NCBI RefSeq assembly: GCF_017811755.1
Contig: NZ_JADDJF010000014.1
Coordinates: forward strand, 1-64,000
DNA length: 64,000 bases
Direction of reading: 5' to 3'
From: Pararhodobacter sp. SW119
GTDB lineage: Bacteria; Pseudomonadota; Alphaproteobacteria; Rhodobacterales; Rhodobacteraceae
The notes under the pieces were generated by a model, which saw nothing but the letters and a program-made list of their open reading frames with translations, searched no databases and was not told where the DNA came from. The position numbers and the translations under genes were made by a program. Numbering within the stretch: position 1 is the first letter of the stretch; each line of letters begins with the position of its first letter. This document shows positions 50,927 to 62,282 of this stretch, one piece after another.

Positions 50927-51892
50927 TCACCCCCCGCGACGGGTCCAGCCGTAGATGCAAAGCAGCTCCATCGCCACATGCGCCCCGGCGATCGCGGTCA
51001 CCCCGGTGGTGTCATAGGGCGGCGACACCTCGACGACATCGCCCCCCTTCAGGTCGATCCCGGCCAGCCCGCGCAGGATCGCCGCCGCCTGCCAGCTGGC
51101 CAGCCCCCCCCAGACCGGCGTGCCGGTTCCTGGTGCGAAGGCCGGGTCCAATGCATCGATATCGAAGGTGATGTAGCAGGGCCCGTCCCCCACGATCTCG
51201 CGGATGCGCGCCGCCACCGCCTCGGGGCCGGCGCGGTGAACCTCGGGCGCGTCGATGACGTTGAAGCCCAGGTAATCATCACATTCCGTCCGGATACCGA
51301 CCTGGACCGAATGCGCCGCATCGACATGGCCCTGCTTCACCGCCTTGTACATCATCGTGCCGTGGTCGATCCGCGTCAGGTCGTCGTCGGCCCAGAGGTC
51401 GGAATGCGCGTCGAACTGGATCACGCGCATCGCCCCGTGCCGCTCGGCATGGGCCTGCAACACTGGCAACGTCAGGTAATGATCGCCGCCCAGCATCAGC
51501 ATGCCCGCGCCGCTCTGCAGGATCGTCGCCGCATGCGCGTGCAGCGCGGCCGGAAAATCCGCGACGCGCGCGTAATCGAAGGCCAGATCGCCGTAATCCA
51601 CCACATCCAGTTCTGAAAGCGGGTCATATCCCCAGCCATAGGGCGGATCGAAGGGTTGCAGACAGGACGCCTCGCGGATCGCCCGCGGCCCGAAGCGCGT
51701 GCCGGGCCGATGCGTGACCGCCTGGTCGAACGGGACCCCGGTGACCGCCAGATCCACCCCGGCCAGGTCCTTGGTATAGCGCCGCCGCAAAAAACTGACC
51801 GCGCCGCCGAAGGCATTCTCATGCGCCAGCCCGCGGCGGTCCTTGCGCGTGAAGGCCAGATCGACCTGCGTTCCTGCATCTTCCAGCGCCAT
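50927..51892 (-). CDS. speB: Agmatinase (ureohydrolase family)
   Basis: This 321-residue arginase-fold enzyme should hydrolyse agmatine, or a related guanidino compound, to putrescine and urea. The manganese sites are visible: LGGDHYLTLP, IQFDAHSDLW and FDIDALDPAFAPGTGTPVWGGL. The DAHSD variant is typical of agmatinase. Other ureohydrolases (guanidinobutyrase, proclavaminate hydrolase) cannot be ruled out. Confidence 0.9.
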   Translation of the reverse strand: MALEDAGTQVDLAFTRKDRRGLAHENAFGGAVSFLRRRYTKDLAGVDLAVTGVPFDQAVTHRPGTRFGPRAIREASCLQPFDPPYGWGYDPLSELDVVDYGDLAFDYARVADFPAALHAHAATILQSGAGMLMLGGDHYLTLPVLQAHAERHGAMRVIQFDAHSDLWADDDLTRIDHGTMMYKAVKQGHVDAAHSVQVGIRTECDDYLGFNVIDAPEVHRAGPEAVAARIREIVGDGPCYITFDIDALDPAFAPGTGTPVWGGLASWQAAAILRGLAGIDLKGGDVVEVSPPYDTTGVTAIAGAHVAMELLCIYGWTRRGG

Positions 51893-51956
51893 CCGGCGTC
51901 TCCTTCACTCTGAACGGGACGGGATATGGTCAAATCCCGGGTCGGGTGCAACCGAG

Positions 51957-52856
51957 CTATTCCAGCCGCGCCGGAAAACCCGGGGCACGCAGATCGGTGC
52001 CCAGCAGATCCTCCATCAGCTTGACGATCTGCGTCGACTGCGCCTGCCCGCCATAGGCCGCGCGCCCGCGGCGGAAGGTCTGCTCGGTCAGCGCCGCCAG
52101 ATCCAGCGGCACCTCGAACTCGCGGGCGAATTCCATCGCGAAGCGCAGGTCCTTCAGCGCCAGGTCCATCGTGAATCCGACGTCGTAGCTGCCGTTGAGG
52201 ATCAGCTGCCCCTCGGTCTCATGCACGAAACTCGTCCCCGAAGACGCCGCGATCGCCTGCCAGGCCCGCCCCAGATCCAGCCCGCCGCGGCGCGCCAGCA
52301 TCAGCGCCTCGCCGCAGGACAGAAGGTGGATGAAGGCCAGCATGTTGGTGATCACCTTGATCAGCGACGCAGACCCCATCGGCCCCATCTCGATCACCTG
52401 CCCGCCCATCGCCTCAAGGGCCGGGCGGTGGCGCGCGATCAGCGCCTCATTGCCGCCGACCAGCACGGTGATCTCGCCCCGCGCGGCCAGATGAACGCCG
52501 CCGGTGACCGGCGCCTCCAGCACGCCCAGCCCCGCCGCCTGCGCACGCGCCGCCAGCGCCATCAACTCCGCCCGGCCCAGGGTCGACATCTCGATCCAGT
52601 CCATGCCGGGCCGCACCGCCGGCAGCACCGCGTCCAGCACCGCGGCAGAGGCCTCGGGCGACGGCAGGCAGGTGATCACCGCGTCGACCCCGGCGGCCAG
52701 CGCCGCGGGGCTCTCGGCCCAGCGGGCGCCCTGCGCCTCTAGCCCGGCGCGCGCCGTTTCCGCCCGGTCGTGCACCAGGGGCGCAAACCCCGCGCGCGCC
52801 AGCGACCCCGCCAGCGCCGCCCCCAGATTGCCCAGCCCGATCACCCCGTAATTCAT
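51957..52856 (-). CDS. 3-hydroxyisobutyrate dehydrogenase family oxidoreductase
   Basis: This 299-residue protein starts MNYGVIGLGNLGAALAGSLARAGF (GxGxxG cofactor motif). It has APVTGGVHLAARGEITVLVGG, the substrate-site block DAPVSGG-type, and the catalytic Lys region GSASLIKVITNMLAFIHLLSCGEALMLA. Members reduce or oxidise beta-hydroxyacids. Start 52856 is chosen over an upstream frame with unlikely N-terminal sequence. It is divergent from the FAD oxidoreductase gene. Confidence 0.9.
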   Translation of the reverse strand: MNYGVIGLGNLGAALAGSLARAGFAPLVHDRAETARAGLEAQGARWAESPAALAAGVDAVITCLPSPEASAAVLDAVLPAVRPGMDWIEMSTLGRAELMALAARAQAAGLGVLEAPVTGGVHLAARGEITVLVGGNEALIARHRPALEAMGGQVIEMGPMGSASLIKVITNMLAFIHLLSCGEALMLARRGGLDLGRAWQAIAASSGTSFVHETEGQLILNGSYDVGFTMDLALKDLRFAMEFAREFEVPLDLAALTEQTFRRGRAAYGGQAQSTQIVKLMEDLLGTDLRAPGFPARLE

Positions 52857-52953
52857 CGCCGCCTTCCTTTGCGTCCCGCCTTCATTGCGCGCCGGCAGGC
52901 TTGCACCTATCAAATCCGAAAGGAAGCGAAATTCCCAACCGACGGAGCCGCGC

Positions 52954-54270
52954 ATGGCACGCCTCTACGATGCTTCCGCCTTTGACGCCGCGGTCTGGAC
53001 CGGCAGCCACTGGGCAGCCACGGCCCCGCCGCTTGCCCCCTTCGACCCGCTGCCCGGTGACGCGCGCGCGGACGTCGCCATCGTGGGCGCAGGCTACGCG
53101 GGCCTGAACGCCGCGCTCGAACTGGCCGAACGGCACAACGTGGCCGTGACGGTGCTGGAGGCCGCGCAGCCCGTCTGGGGCGCATCCGGGCGCAACGGCG
53201 GCTTTGCCTGCAAGGGCGGCGCCCCGCTGTCCGAGCCGGCGATGCGCCGCCACCACGGCGCGGAGGCCGCGCAGGAATGGGCGGCCTTCGAACGCGACGC
53301 GGTCGACCGGGTGCGTGACAACCTCAACCGCTACGCCATCGACGCCGATCCGGGGCCGGAGGGCGAGCTTTGCCTCGCCCATTCCGCCCGTGCCGCGCGG
53401 CGCCTGACGGCCGAGGCCGGGCCGGGCGACGAATGGCTGCCCCCCGAAGCGCTTCAGGAACGCGGGCTGCACGCCGCAGGGTCGCACGGCGGCCTCTTCC
53501 GCCCCCTCGGCTTCCCGATCCACCCGCTGAACTACGCCCGCGGCCTGGCGCGGGCGGCCCATTCGGCCGGCGCTCGCATCCACGGCGACAGCGCGGTCAC
53601 CGCGCTCTCAAGGGACGGCAGCGACTGGGTTCTCCAGACCGTCCGCGGCCGACTGACCGCGCCGCGCGTCCTGATCGCGACGAACGGCTACAGCGACGAG
53701 GCGCTGACCCCCTTTCTCGGCGGCCGCATCCTGCCCGTGCTCTCGGCGATCCTCGTCACCCGCCCCCTGAGCGCGAAGGAACTGGCCGCGCAGGGCTGGA
53801 CCAGCCGGATCATGGCCTATGACAGCCGCCGGCTGCTGCATTACTTCCGGCTTCTGCCCTGCGGGCGGTTCCTGTTCGGCGGTCGCGGGGGCACCTCCGC
53901 CGCGCCCGCGGCGCTGGCGGCCTTCCACACCCCGCTGCGCGCCGAGATGGAGGCGATGTTTCCCGGCTTCGCCGCCGCCGGGACCGAGCAGTACTGGTCG
54001 GGCCTCGTCTGCCTTACCGGCAGTGGCACGCCGTTCTGCGGCGAAGTCCCCGGCGCGCCGGGGCTTTTCGCCACCCTCGGCTGGCACGGCAACGGCGTCG
54101 CGGCCGCATCCGAAGGGGGCCGCCGGATTGCCGCCGCGCTGGTCGGCGGCGAAAACCGCGCGCCGGCCGTCACGCGGACCCCGCCGCGGCGGTTTCCCCT
54201 GCCCGCCCTGCGCCGTCCCGCGCTGCGCGCCGGCATGGCGCTGGCGCGCCTTCTGGACCGACTGGGCTGA
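52954..54270 (+). CDS. FAD-dependent oxidoreductase (DAO/PuuB-like)
   Basis: This 438-residue protein starts [20 protein letters not shown] and has the FAD motif [20 protein letters not shown], the [16 protein letters not shown] loop and C-terminal [21 protein letters not shown]. It is the third protein of the gamma-glutamylputrescine oxidase-like group in this window. Agmatinase lies 1.1 kb away, so oxidation of putrescine-derived amines is an attractive but untested idea. Confidence 0.9.
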   Translation: MARLYDASAFDAAVWTGSHWAATAPPLAPFDPLPGDARADVAIVGAGYAGLNAALELAERHNVAVTVLEAAQPVWGASGRNGGFACKGGAPLSEPAMRRHHGAEAAQEWAAFERDAVDRVRDNLNRYAIDADPGPEGELCLAHSARAARRLTAEAGPGDEWLPPEALQERGLHAAGSHGGLFRPLGFPIHPLNYARGLARAAHSAGARIHGDSAVTALSRDGSDWVLQTVRGRLTAPRVLIATNGYSDEALTPFLGGRILPVLSAILVTRPLSAKELAAQGWTSRIMAYDSRRLLHYFRLLPCGRFLFGGRGGTSAAPAALAAFHTPLRAEMEAMFPGFAAAGTEQYWSGLVCLTGSGTPFCGEVPGAPGLFATLGWHGNGVAAASEGGRRIAAALVGGENRAPAVTRTPPRRFPLPALRRPALRAGMALARLLDRLG

Positions 54271-54332
54271 GCCCGCCCTTGCCGCCTGAGGCCGGCTGCA
54301 CTAAGCATTCCCCATCCGATCGAGGGGAAGAC

Positions 54333-55118
54333 ATGCGCATTCTGGTCACCAACGACGACGGCATCAACGCGCCCGGGCTGAAGGTGCTCGAGGAAATCGC
54401 CGCCGAAATCGCGGGGCCGAAGGGCGAGGTCTGGGTGGTCGCGCCCGCCTTCGAGCAGTCGGGCGTGGCGCACAAGATCAGCTACACGCATCCGATGATG
54501 ATCGCCAAGCTCGACTCGCGGCGCTACGCCGCCGAAGGCTCGCCCGCCGATTGCGTGCTGGCCGGCTATTACGAGGTGCTTCAGGGGGCCAAGCCCGACC
54601 TCGTGCTGTCGGGCGTGAACCGGGGCAACAACTCGGCGGAAAATGCGCTTTATTCCGGCACCTTGGGCGGCGCAATGGAGGCAGCACTTCAAGGCTTGCC
54701 CGCCATCGCGCTCTCGCAATACATGGGCCCGAAGACCGAGGACATGTCCGATCCGTTCGAGCCTGCCATCGCCCACGGCACCGCGCTGGTGCGCGCGCTT
54801 CTCGACAAGGGGTTGTGGGACGCGGGCGACTACCGGCTGTTCTACAACGTCAACTTCCCACCGGTCCCCGCGACCGAGGTGAAGGGGATGAAGGTCGCCG
54901 CGCAAGGCTATAGAAAAGATACATTTTTCGGGGTCGAACCGCATATTTCGCCATCGGGTCGCAAGTTCCTGTGGATCAAGGGCGGCCCGCAGCACCTGCC
55001 CACCGCCGAAGGCACCGATGCCGCGGCCAATCTCGACGGCTGGATCTCGGTCACGCCGATGCGCGCGGACCTGACCGCGCATGACGCGCTCGACGCGCTG
55101 AGGGAGCGGCTGGAATGA
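54333..55118 (+). CDS. surE: 5'/3'-nucleotidase SurE
   Basis: This 261-residue metal-dependent phosphatase of nucleotides and polyphosphate carries [19 protein letters not shown] (metal Asp pair and nucleophile region), [18 protein letters not shown] (SGxSxS-like motif) and [26 protein letters not shown] 54333 follows a GAGGGGAAG ribosome site. It overlaps pcm by 4 bp, the usual stationary-phase survival pair. Confidence 0.96.
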   Translation: MRILVTNDDGINAPGLKVLEEIAAEIAGPKGEVWVVAPAFEQSGVAHKISYTHPMMIAKLDSRRYAAEGSPADCVLAGYYEVLQGAKPDLVLSGVNRGNNSAENALYSGTLGGAMEAALQGLPAIALSQYMGPKTEDMSDPFEPAIAHGTALVRALLDKGLWDAGDYRLFYNVNFPPVPATEVKGMKVAAQGYRKDTFFGVEPHISPSGRKFLWIKGGPQHLPTAEGTDAAANLDGWISVTPMRADLTAHDALDALRERLE

Positions 55119-55780
55119 CCCCCGAACCCGACGACCCCGAACCCGACCGCGCCGAACGGATCATGCGTTTCATCTACACGCTGCGCTCGCGCGGGGTGAC
55201 CGACCCGCGCGTGCTCAGGGCGATGGAGGCGATCGATCGCGGCGCCTTCGTGCGCGGCATCTTCGCCGAACGCGCCTACGAGGACATGCCGCTGCCCATC
55301 GCCTGCGGCCAGACGATCAGCCAGCCCACCGTCGTCGCATTGATGTCCGAGGCGCTGGAGGTCGGCGACCGCGACAAGGTGCTCGAGGTCGGCACCGGAT
55401 CGGGCTATCAGGCCGCGATCCTCAGCAAGCTCGCGCGCCGCGTCTACACGGTCGAACGCCACCGCCGGCTCGTGAAGGAAGCGCGCGAGATCTTCGACAA
55501 GCTCGGCCTGTCGAACATCACGGCACTCGCCGTCGACGGCTCCTTCGGCCTGCCCGAACAGGCCCCCTTCGACCGCATCCTCGTCACCGCCGCCGCCGAG
55601 GACCCCCCCGGCCCGCTGCTTCAGCAACTGCGCATCGGCGGCATCATGGTGCTGCCTGTCGGCCAGTCGGACTCGGTGCAGAACCTGATCAAGGTCCGCC
55701 GCCTCGAAAGCGGTTTCGACTACGAGGAGTTGCGCCCGGTCCGCTTCGTGCCGCTGCTCGAAGGCATGGGTCAGGACTGA
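55115..55780 (+). CDS. pcm: Protein-L-isoaspartate O-methyltransferase (Pcm)
   Basis: This 221-residue enzyme starts repair of damaged isoaspartyl residues in proteins, using S-adenosylmethionine. Motifs are [16 protein letters not shown], the cofactor loop [16 protein letters not shown] and [30 protein letters not shown] (seen in order). It is coupled to surE. Confidence 0.96.
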   Translation: MTPEPDDPEPDRAERIMRFIYTLRSRGVTDPRVLRAMEAIDRGAFVRGIFAERAYEDMPLPIACGQTISQPTVVALMSEALEVGDRDKVLEVGTGSGYQAAILSKLARRVYTVERHRRLVKEAREIFDKLGLSNITALAVDGSFGLPEQAPFDRILVTAAAEDPPGPLLQQLRIGGIMVLPVGQSDSVQNLIKVRRLESGFDYEELRPVRFVPLLEGMGQD

Positions 55781-55927
55781 CGGCCCCCTCTTGAGTGGTT
55801 GATTTCAGGTTAACAAAAAAACCGATTCCTTTTCTGCTCAAAGCGTTACGCGATTGCTCAAGCTTGAGCATCCACCCCTGTCACGGCCTGATCCGCCCGA
55901 CATCGGTCATCAGACGCCCCCGCGCCC

Positions 55928-56368
55928 TCAGTTCGCCAGCGCCGGCCAGTTGGCATCGGCCTCGGCGATGAAGCCCGGAATGTCGCGCTCCCACCGGCGC
56001 TGGATGCGGGCGTCGAAGTTCAGGTAAAGCCGGCCGTCGACGATGCGCCAGGCGGTGGGGTCGATCGGCGCCGTGTATCCCTGCGCCACCGCCCAGGCAC
56101 AGTACCCGCCGTATTGCGGCGCGAAGGCCTCGGGATCGTCCAGGAACGCCGCGCGGTTGGCCGCGCTGGCAAAGTGCCACCGCGCCCCGGCCCAATCGGC
56201 GGCATGCTCGGCCCGCCCGCGCACCGGCGCGCCTTCGGTGAAATAGGCGACCGGATCGTAGCCGCGCAACGCGACCCCCTCGTCGGTGAAGATGCTCTGC
56301 GCCCGCGCCAACGGCGGCACAAGCGTCACGGCCAGCGCGGTCAGGATAAGGCTGCGGCGGGTCGGCAT
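55928..56368 (-). CDS. YHS-domain exported protein
   Basis: This protein of about 146 residues begins with a twin-arginine-like signal MPTRRSLILTALAVTLVPPLARAQ. The YHS domain reads GVALRGYDPVAYFTEGAPVRG, then WHFASAANRAAFLDDPEAFAPQYGGYCAWAVAQG. It ends in a heme-protein-like RIQRRWERDIPGFIAEADANWPAL. YHS domains bind metals, often in the periplasm. It is divergent from ettA across 150 bp. Confidence 0.88.
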   Translation of the reverse strand: MPTRRSLILTALAVTLVPPLARAQSIFTDEGVALRGYDPVAYFTEGAPVRGRAEHAADWAGARWHFASAANRAAFLDDPEAFAPQYGGYCAWAVAQGYTAPIDPTAWRIVDGRLYLNFDARIQRRWERDIPGFIAEADANWPALAN

Positions 56369-56519
56369 GGAAATCTCCCTTCGTTGGTGACTGTCCCCGG
56401 TTCGCCGCACCACCAGACCGCGTTACGGCCGGTCGGCACACGACCGCGTGAGCGGTCCACCTTGAATCACCCGCGCCTCGGCTGTAGTCAGGGCGCAATC
56501 CCAGACATCGGAGCGATTC

Positions 56520-58175
<1,656 letters not shown>

Positions 58176-58303
58176 CGCCAGCCGGCCCACCTTGGCTGCG
58201 GGGAGCCGGGCGAGGGGTCGGGCGGGGCGCGGCCGGCGGGCGGAATCCGGCCCGGGCGGCGGCGTTTGCGGTGCGGCGAAGGTGGGCCGGAGGCGGGCTG
58301 GCG

Positions 58304-58358
58304 AGGGTTCTGGCAGGCGTATGGCAAGTGGCTGGCAAGCGTATGGCAAGCGTATGGC
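58304..58358 (-). repeat. 11-bp phased repeat array, locus E (minus strand)
   Basis: Read on the minus strand the units are GCCATACGCTT (58358-58348), GCCATACGCTT (58347-58337), GCCAGCCACTT (58336-58326), GCCATACGCCT (58325-58315) and GCCAGAACCCT (58314-58304), all in 11-bp phase. It is the only array in the window in this orientation. It lies in the 340-bp gap between ettA and the repeat-built membrane protein; no gene was seen in that gap. Confidence 0.9.
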
Positions 58359-58516
58359 AGTAACGAACGGTCCGGTCAGGCGCGGTTAACCGACAGGCGG
58401 TGTCCGAGTCCCTCGCCAGGCCCGTGATTTTCCGGCAGGACGACGCCGCCAAGCCCTTCGCCCGGGCCTTCGCATGGCATCTTCCCGAACCGGAGGCGGG
58501 CGGCTAGAGTCCGGCG

Positions 58517-60538
58517 ATGCACACCCGCCGCCTGCACGACTGGAACCCCCTGCCGGCCGAGCGCAAGCTGGCCGAGCGCGTCGGCACCGGCCTGACTGCC
58601 GTAATCGGCGACGGCACCCTGCCCCCTGAGAACCCGCCCGAGGACCGCAAAATCCGCGCCAGCTTCCTGCGCGCCCTGATCTTGAATCAGATCCCCGACT
58701 GCCCGGTCCACGAGAAGGGGGTGCGGGTGGCGGGGGCGTTCGTCCAGGGGGACGGTTATGAGCAAGACGAGACCCGCGGGCTGGATCTGGAAGGATGCGA
58801 TGTACCTTACAACCTCGCGCTGGTCGCCTGCCGCTTTTCCAACCTTCTGCTGCTGCGCAGCACCAGCCTACGCAATCTCTATCTCCACGGCTCCTCGCTA
58901 GGCGCCGGATTGGGCGGCGACCAACTGAAAGTGAAGGGCAGCGTATTGCTGCGTGGACTGGTGGCCCAGGGTGCAGTGCGGCTGCTGGGTGCGAAGCTAG
59001 GCGCGGACCTCGACTGTAACGGCGCGCGGCTGACAGCGGGCGCAGACGGCCACGCCCTCGCCGCAGACCGCTTGGAAGCGACGGGCGGAGTATTCTTGCG
59101 CGAATTGGTGGCGCAAGGGGCGATTCGGCTGTTGGGAGCGACGTTGGGAGGAAACCTAGATTGCAAGGGCGCCCGGCTCACGGCGGAGAAGGAAGGCAGC
59201 GCGCTGCAAGCAGACGACCTTAAAGCGCACGGGAGCGTATTCCTGCGGGAACTCGTAGCGCAGGGGGAAGTGCGGCTAGTCGGGGCGAAGCTGGGCGGAG
59301 TTGTCGACTGCGAGGGCGCGCGGCTAACAGCAGTCGCGGACGGCAACGCTCTCCAAGCCGATGAATTGGAAGCGAAAGGCATATTTCTGCGTGGCCTAAT
59401 TGCGCAGGGAGCGGTGCGGTTTTCAGGGGCGAAGCTGGGTGGGAACCTAGTTTGCGATGGCGCGCGGCTAACGGCGGGAAAGAATGGCAAAGCGCTGCAA
59501 GCAGACGATCTAGATGTGAAGGGCAGCGTATTGCTGCCCGGACTGGTGGCGCAGGGTGAGGTTTGGCTTGTCGGGGCAAATGTGGGCCAAGACCTAGCCT
59601 GCACGGGCATGCGGCTGACGGCTGACGCGGGGGGGACGGCGCTGCAATTACAAAGCGCCCGCGTTGCCGGGGGATTCCTACTTCGCGATGGAACCAAAAT
59701 ATCAGGCGGGGTCGATTTGACCGGTGGAGAGATCGGGCTTTTCGCTGACAACCTCGCCTCATGGCCACAGCGGAAAGGAGACCTGCTCCTAGACCGTTGT
59801 CGGTACGGCGCCTTCAGCGGGCTTGGGACGCCCGTGGATGCCGCGTCCCGCATCGCTTGGCTTTCGCTTCAGGACGGACGCCGGTGGGGAGCGGACTTCT
59901 GGCCGCAGCCATGGGAGGAATGCGCGCGGGTGTTGCGCGAGATGGGGCATGGAGCAGCGGCACGTGACATCCTGATCGAGAAGGAGAAGCGGCAACGGGC
60001 TTCGCAGCGGGCGCGTGTATTGCGGGATGTCGAGAGTTACGGTTCGCCGCGCTTCGTTTGGTTCTGGATGTGGCTCTGGGACATGATCATCGCCGGAACG
60101 GTGCGTTACGGGCGGATGCCACTTCTGGCGGTGGTGTGGCTTCTGTTGCCGCTGACCCTCGGCTTCGGCGTTTTCTGGGCCGCTCAGGCGCAGGACGCGA
60201 TCAAGCCGAACCTTCCGCAGATTCAGCGCGCGCCAGAGTGGATTGATTGCGCCGAAGGTGGCACGCGGGCCGCCACTCATGTCAGCCAGTCGAGTTGTTT
60301 TCTGGCACAACCGGAGGCACGCGCCTATCCCCGCTTCAACGCCCTGGTTTATTCGGCGGACACGTTGATCCCGGTCGTGTCGCTTGAAATGCAAGCGTAC
60401 TGGATACCCGACGACCGCAAGCGATACGGTGCTTTCGCACGTGGATATCTTTGGGTGCACATCGCCCTCGGCTGGGCGCTTTCGCTGCTGGCGGTTGCGG
60501 GGTTCTCGGGGTTGATCAAGACGGACAACACGAAGTGA
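58517..60538 (+). CDS. Repeat-built beta-solenoid-like membrane protein, unknown function
   Basis: This 673-residue protein has about 150 residues of non-repeated N-terminus, then five to six copies of a 40-41-residue unit (about 150-385), such as VLLRGLVAQGAVRLLGAKLG-ADLDCNGARLTA and LRELVAQGAIRLLGATLG-GNLDCKGARLTA. These are rich in Leu, Gly and Ala, like a parallel beta-solenoid. After a linker come three or four transmembrane helices (WMWLWDMIIAGTVRYG, LLAVVWLLLPLTLGFGVFW, YLWVHIALGWALSLLAVAGFSGLI) and the block NALVYSADTLIPVVSLEMQAYW, seen in actinobacterial 'membrane-associated oxidoreductase'-annotated proteins. Third-codon bases are more mixed (TTG, GAT, TGT) than in neighbours, hinting at transfer. 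Its stop overlaps ybgC (GTGA). Confidence 0.8.
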   Translation: MHTRRLHDWNPLPAERKLAERVGTGLTAVIGDGTLPPENPPEDRKIRASFLRALILNQIPDCPVHEKGVRVAGAFVQGDGYEQDETRGLDLEGCDVPYNLALVACRFSNLLLLRSTSLRNLYLHGSSLGAGLGGDQLKVKGSVLLRGLVAQGAVRLLGAKLGADLDCNGARLTAGADGHALAADRLEATGGVFLRELVAQGAIRLLGATLGGNLDCKGARLTAEKEGSALQADDLKAHGSVFLRELVAQGEVRLVGAKLGGVVDCEGARLTAVADGNALQADELEAKGIFLRGLIAQGAVRFSGAKLGGNLVCDGARLTAGKNGKALQADDLDVKGSVLLPGLVAQGEVWLVGANVGQDLACTGMRLTADAGGTALQLQSARVAGGFLLRDGTKISGGVDLTGGEIGLFADNLASWPQRKGDLLLDRCRYGAFSGLGTPVDAASRIAWLSLQDGRRWGADFWPQPWEECARVLREMGHGAAARDILIEKEKRQRASQRARVLRDVESYGSPRFVWFWMWLWDMIIAGTVRYGRMPLLAVVWLLLPLTLGFGVFWAAQAQDAIKPNLPQIQRAPEWIDCAEGGTRAATHVSQSSCFLAQPEARAYPRFNALVYSADTLIPVVSLEMQAYWIPDDRKRYGAFARGYLWVHIALGWALSLLAVAGFSGLIKTDNTK

Positions 60539-60927
60539 CCCATCGCTTCGACACCCGGGTGTTCTACGAGGACACCGACATGGCGGGCATTGTCTATCAC
60601 GCCAACTACCTGAAGTTCATCGAGCGGGCGCGCTCGGACTGGGTGGCGGGGTTGGGCATCGATCAGCGGGCGATGCTGGCGCGCGGGGAGGTCTTTGCGG
60701 TGCACCGGATCGAGGCGGCGTTCCACCTGCCGGCGCGGTTCGACGACCGGCTGGTGGTGGAGAGCCTGGCGGTGCAGGCCGGCGCGGCGCGGCTGGTGCT
60801 GGATCAGCGCGTGCTGCGCGGCGAGGCGTGCCTCTTCGACGCGCGGGTGACGCTGGTCTGCCTGGGCCCCGGGGGCCGGCCCCGGCGGTTGCCGGCGGGG
60901 CTGGCGGGGCTGGTGCCGCCGGGCTGA
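60535..60927 (+). CDS. ybgC: Tol-Pal-associated acyl-CoA thioesterase (YbgC)
   Basis: This 130-residue hotdog-fold thioesterase starts with THRFDTRVFYEDTDMAGIVYHANYLKFIERARSDWV, which has the catalytic Asp of the YEDTDxxGxVYHANYLxxxERAR signature. It is always next to tol genes, as here. GTG 60535 overlaps the upstream stop as GTGA. Confidence 0.93.
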   Translation: MTHRFDTRVFYEDTDMAGIVYHANYLKFIERARSDWVAGLGIDQRAMLARGEVFAVHRIEAAFHLPARFDDRLVVESLAVQAGAARLVLDQRVLRGEACLFDARVTLVCLGPGGRPRRLPAGLAGLVPPG

Positions 60928-61098
60928 GGCATGGCCGGGACGGCGCGGGCCGCGGCGGGGCCGGAACGGGGGTGAGGCGCGCGGGTCACATTCGCGTGGT
61001 CATGTTGGTCTTGGCTTTGAAACGGGGTAGGATCGGCGCTAATGAGCGCGGCTTCGAGCAAGGCCGCCATGCGAGCGGGCAAAACGAACGGGCAGGAC

Positions 61099-61794
61099 AT
61101 GGATCAGCAGACCATCGCTTTGGCCAGCGACATCGACTTTTCGCTGTGGGCGCTTTTCGCGCGCGCAACCTTCACCGTTCAGGTGGTGATGATCATCCTG
61201 ATCCTCGCCTCGTTCTGGTCCTGGGCGATCATCATCCAGAAGCACATCGTCTTCCGCCGGGCCAAGGGCGAATCCGAGGTCTTCGACGCGGCCTTCTGGT
61301 CGGGCGAGCCGCTGGACGAGCTTTATCAGCGCGTCGGCCCCGCGCCGGGCACGGGACCCGAGCGGGTGTTCGCCTCGGGCATGGCGGAATGGCAACGCTC
61401 CCACCGGCAGGACGGGGCGCTGATCCCGGGGGCGGCGCAGCGCATCGACCGCTCGATGGACGTGGCGATCGACCGCGAATCGCGCGAGCTGAACCGGGGG
61501 CTGACGTTCCTCGCCTCGGTCGGGTCGGCGAGCCCGTTCATCGGTCTTTTCGGCACGGTCTGGGGCATCAAGCACGCGTTCGAGGAGATCGCGCTGCAGC
61601 AGTCCACGAACCTGGCGGTGGTGGCGCCGGGCATCGCCGAGGCGCTGCTGGCGACCGGGCTGGGGCTGCTGGCGGCGATTCCGGCGACGATCTTCTACAA
61701 CAAGCTGTCGGATGACAGCGACGAGATATCGTCGGGCTACGAGCAGTTCGCCGACGAGTTCGGCACGCTGCTGTCGCGCAACCTGGACGGCTGA
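61099..61794 (+). CDS. tolQ: Tol-Pal system protein TolQ
   Basis: TolQ is the inner-membrane proton-channel subunit of the Tol-Pal envelope machine. This 231-residue protein has three transmembrane regions (TFTVQVVMIILILASFWSWAIIIQ; FIGLFGTVWGIKHAFE; EALLATGLGLLAAIPATIFYN). I chose ATG 61099 (MDQQTIALASDIDFSLWALF), which matches the family; ATG 61042 with an AGGA site is a longer alternative. Confidence 0.94.
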   Translation: MDQQTIALASDIDFSLWALFARATFTVQVVMIILILASFWSWAIIIQKHIVFRRAKGESEVFDAAFWSGEPLDELYQRVGPAPGTGPERVFASGMAEWQRSHRQDGALIPGAAQRIDRSMDVAIDRESRELNRGLTFLASVGSASPFIGLFGTVWGIKHAFEEIALQQSTNLAVVAPGIAEALLATGLGLLAAIPATIFYNKLSDDSDEISSGYEQFADEFGTLLSRNLDG

Positions 61795-61795
61795 G

Positions 61796-62272
61796 ATGAG
61801 TGCGCAGCTGATCAAGCGGCAGGGGGGCACGGGGACGCGGCGCCGGCGCGCGCGGGCCGGTGCGCGGATGTCCGAGATCAACGTGACGCCCTTTGTCGAC
61901 GTGATGCTGGTGCTGCTGATCATCTTCATGGTGGCCGCGCCGATGCTGGCCACCGGCGTGCCGATCGAGCTGCCGCGCAGCGCCGCGGGCGCGCTGCCGG
62001 GCGAGCAGGAGGAACCGCTGACGATCACGCTGGCCGGCGATGGCAGCATCCAGATCCAGTCCACCGAGGTGGCCGCCGAGGACCTGGTCCCGCAGCTGCG
62101 CGCGATCGCCGCCGAGCGGGCGGGCGACCGGGTGTTCCTGCGCGCCGACGGGGCGATCCCCTATGCGCGGGTGGTGCAGGTGATGGGCGCGCTGAATGCC
62201 GGCGGCTTTCGCAACATCGGTCTGGTGACCGAAACCGGCGGTCCCGATTTCGGCGCCGGCCGGCTGGATTGA
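61796..62272 (+). CDS. tolR: Tol-Pal system protein TolR
   Basis: This 158-residue partner of TolQ has a basic N-terminus, one transmembrane helix with its proton-carrying Asp (INVTPFVDVMLVLLIIFMVAAPM) and a periplasmic ExbD/TolR domain (DGAIPYARVVQVMGALNAGGFRNIGLVTE). ATG 61796 is one base after the tolQ stop. Confidence 0.95.
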   Translation: MSAQLIKRQGGTGTRRRRARAGARMSEINVTPFVDVMLVLLIIFMVAAPMLATGVPIELPRSAAGALPGEQEEPLTITLAGDGSIQIQSTEVAAEDLVPQLRAIAAERAGDRVFLRADGAIPYARVVQVMGALNAGGFRNIGLVTETGGPDFGAGRLD

Positions 62273-62282
62273 GGGCGGCGCG

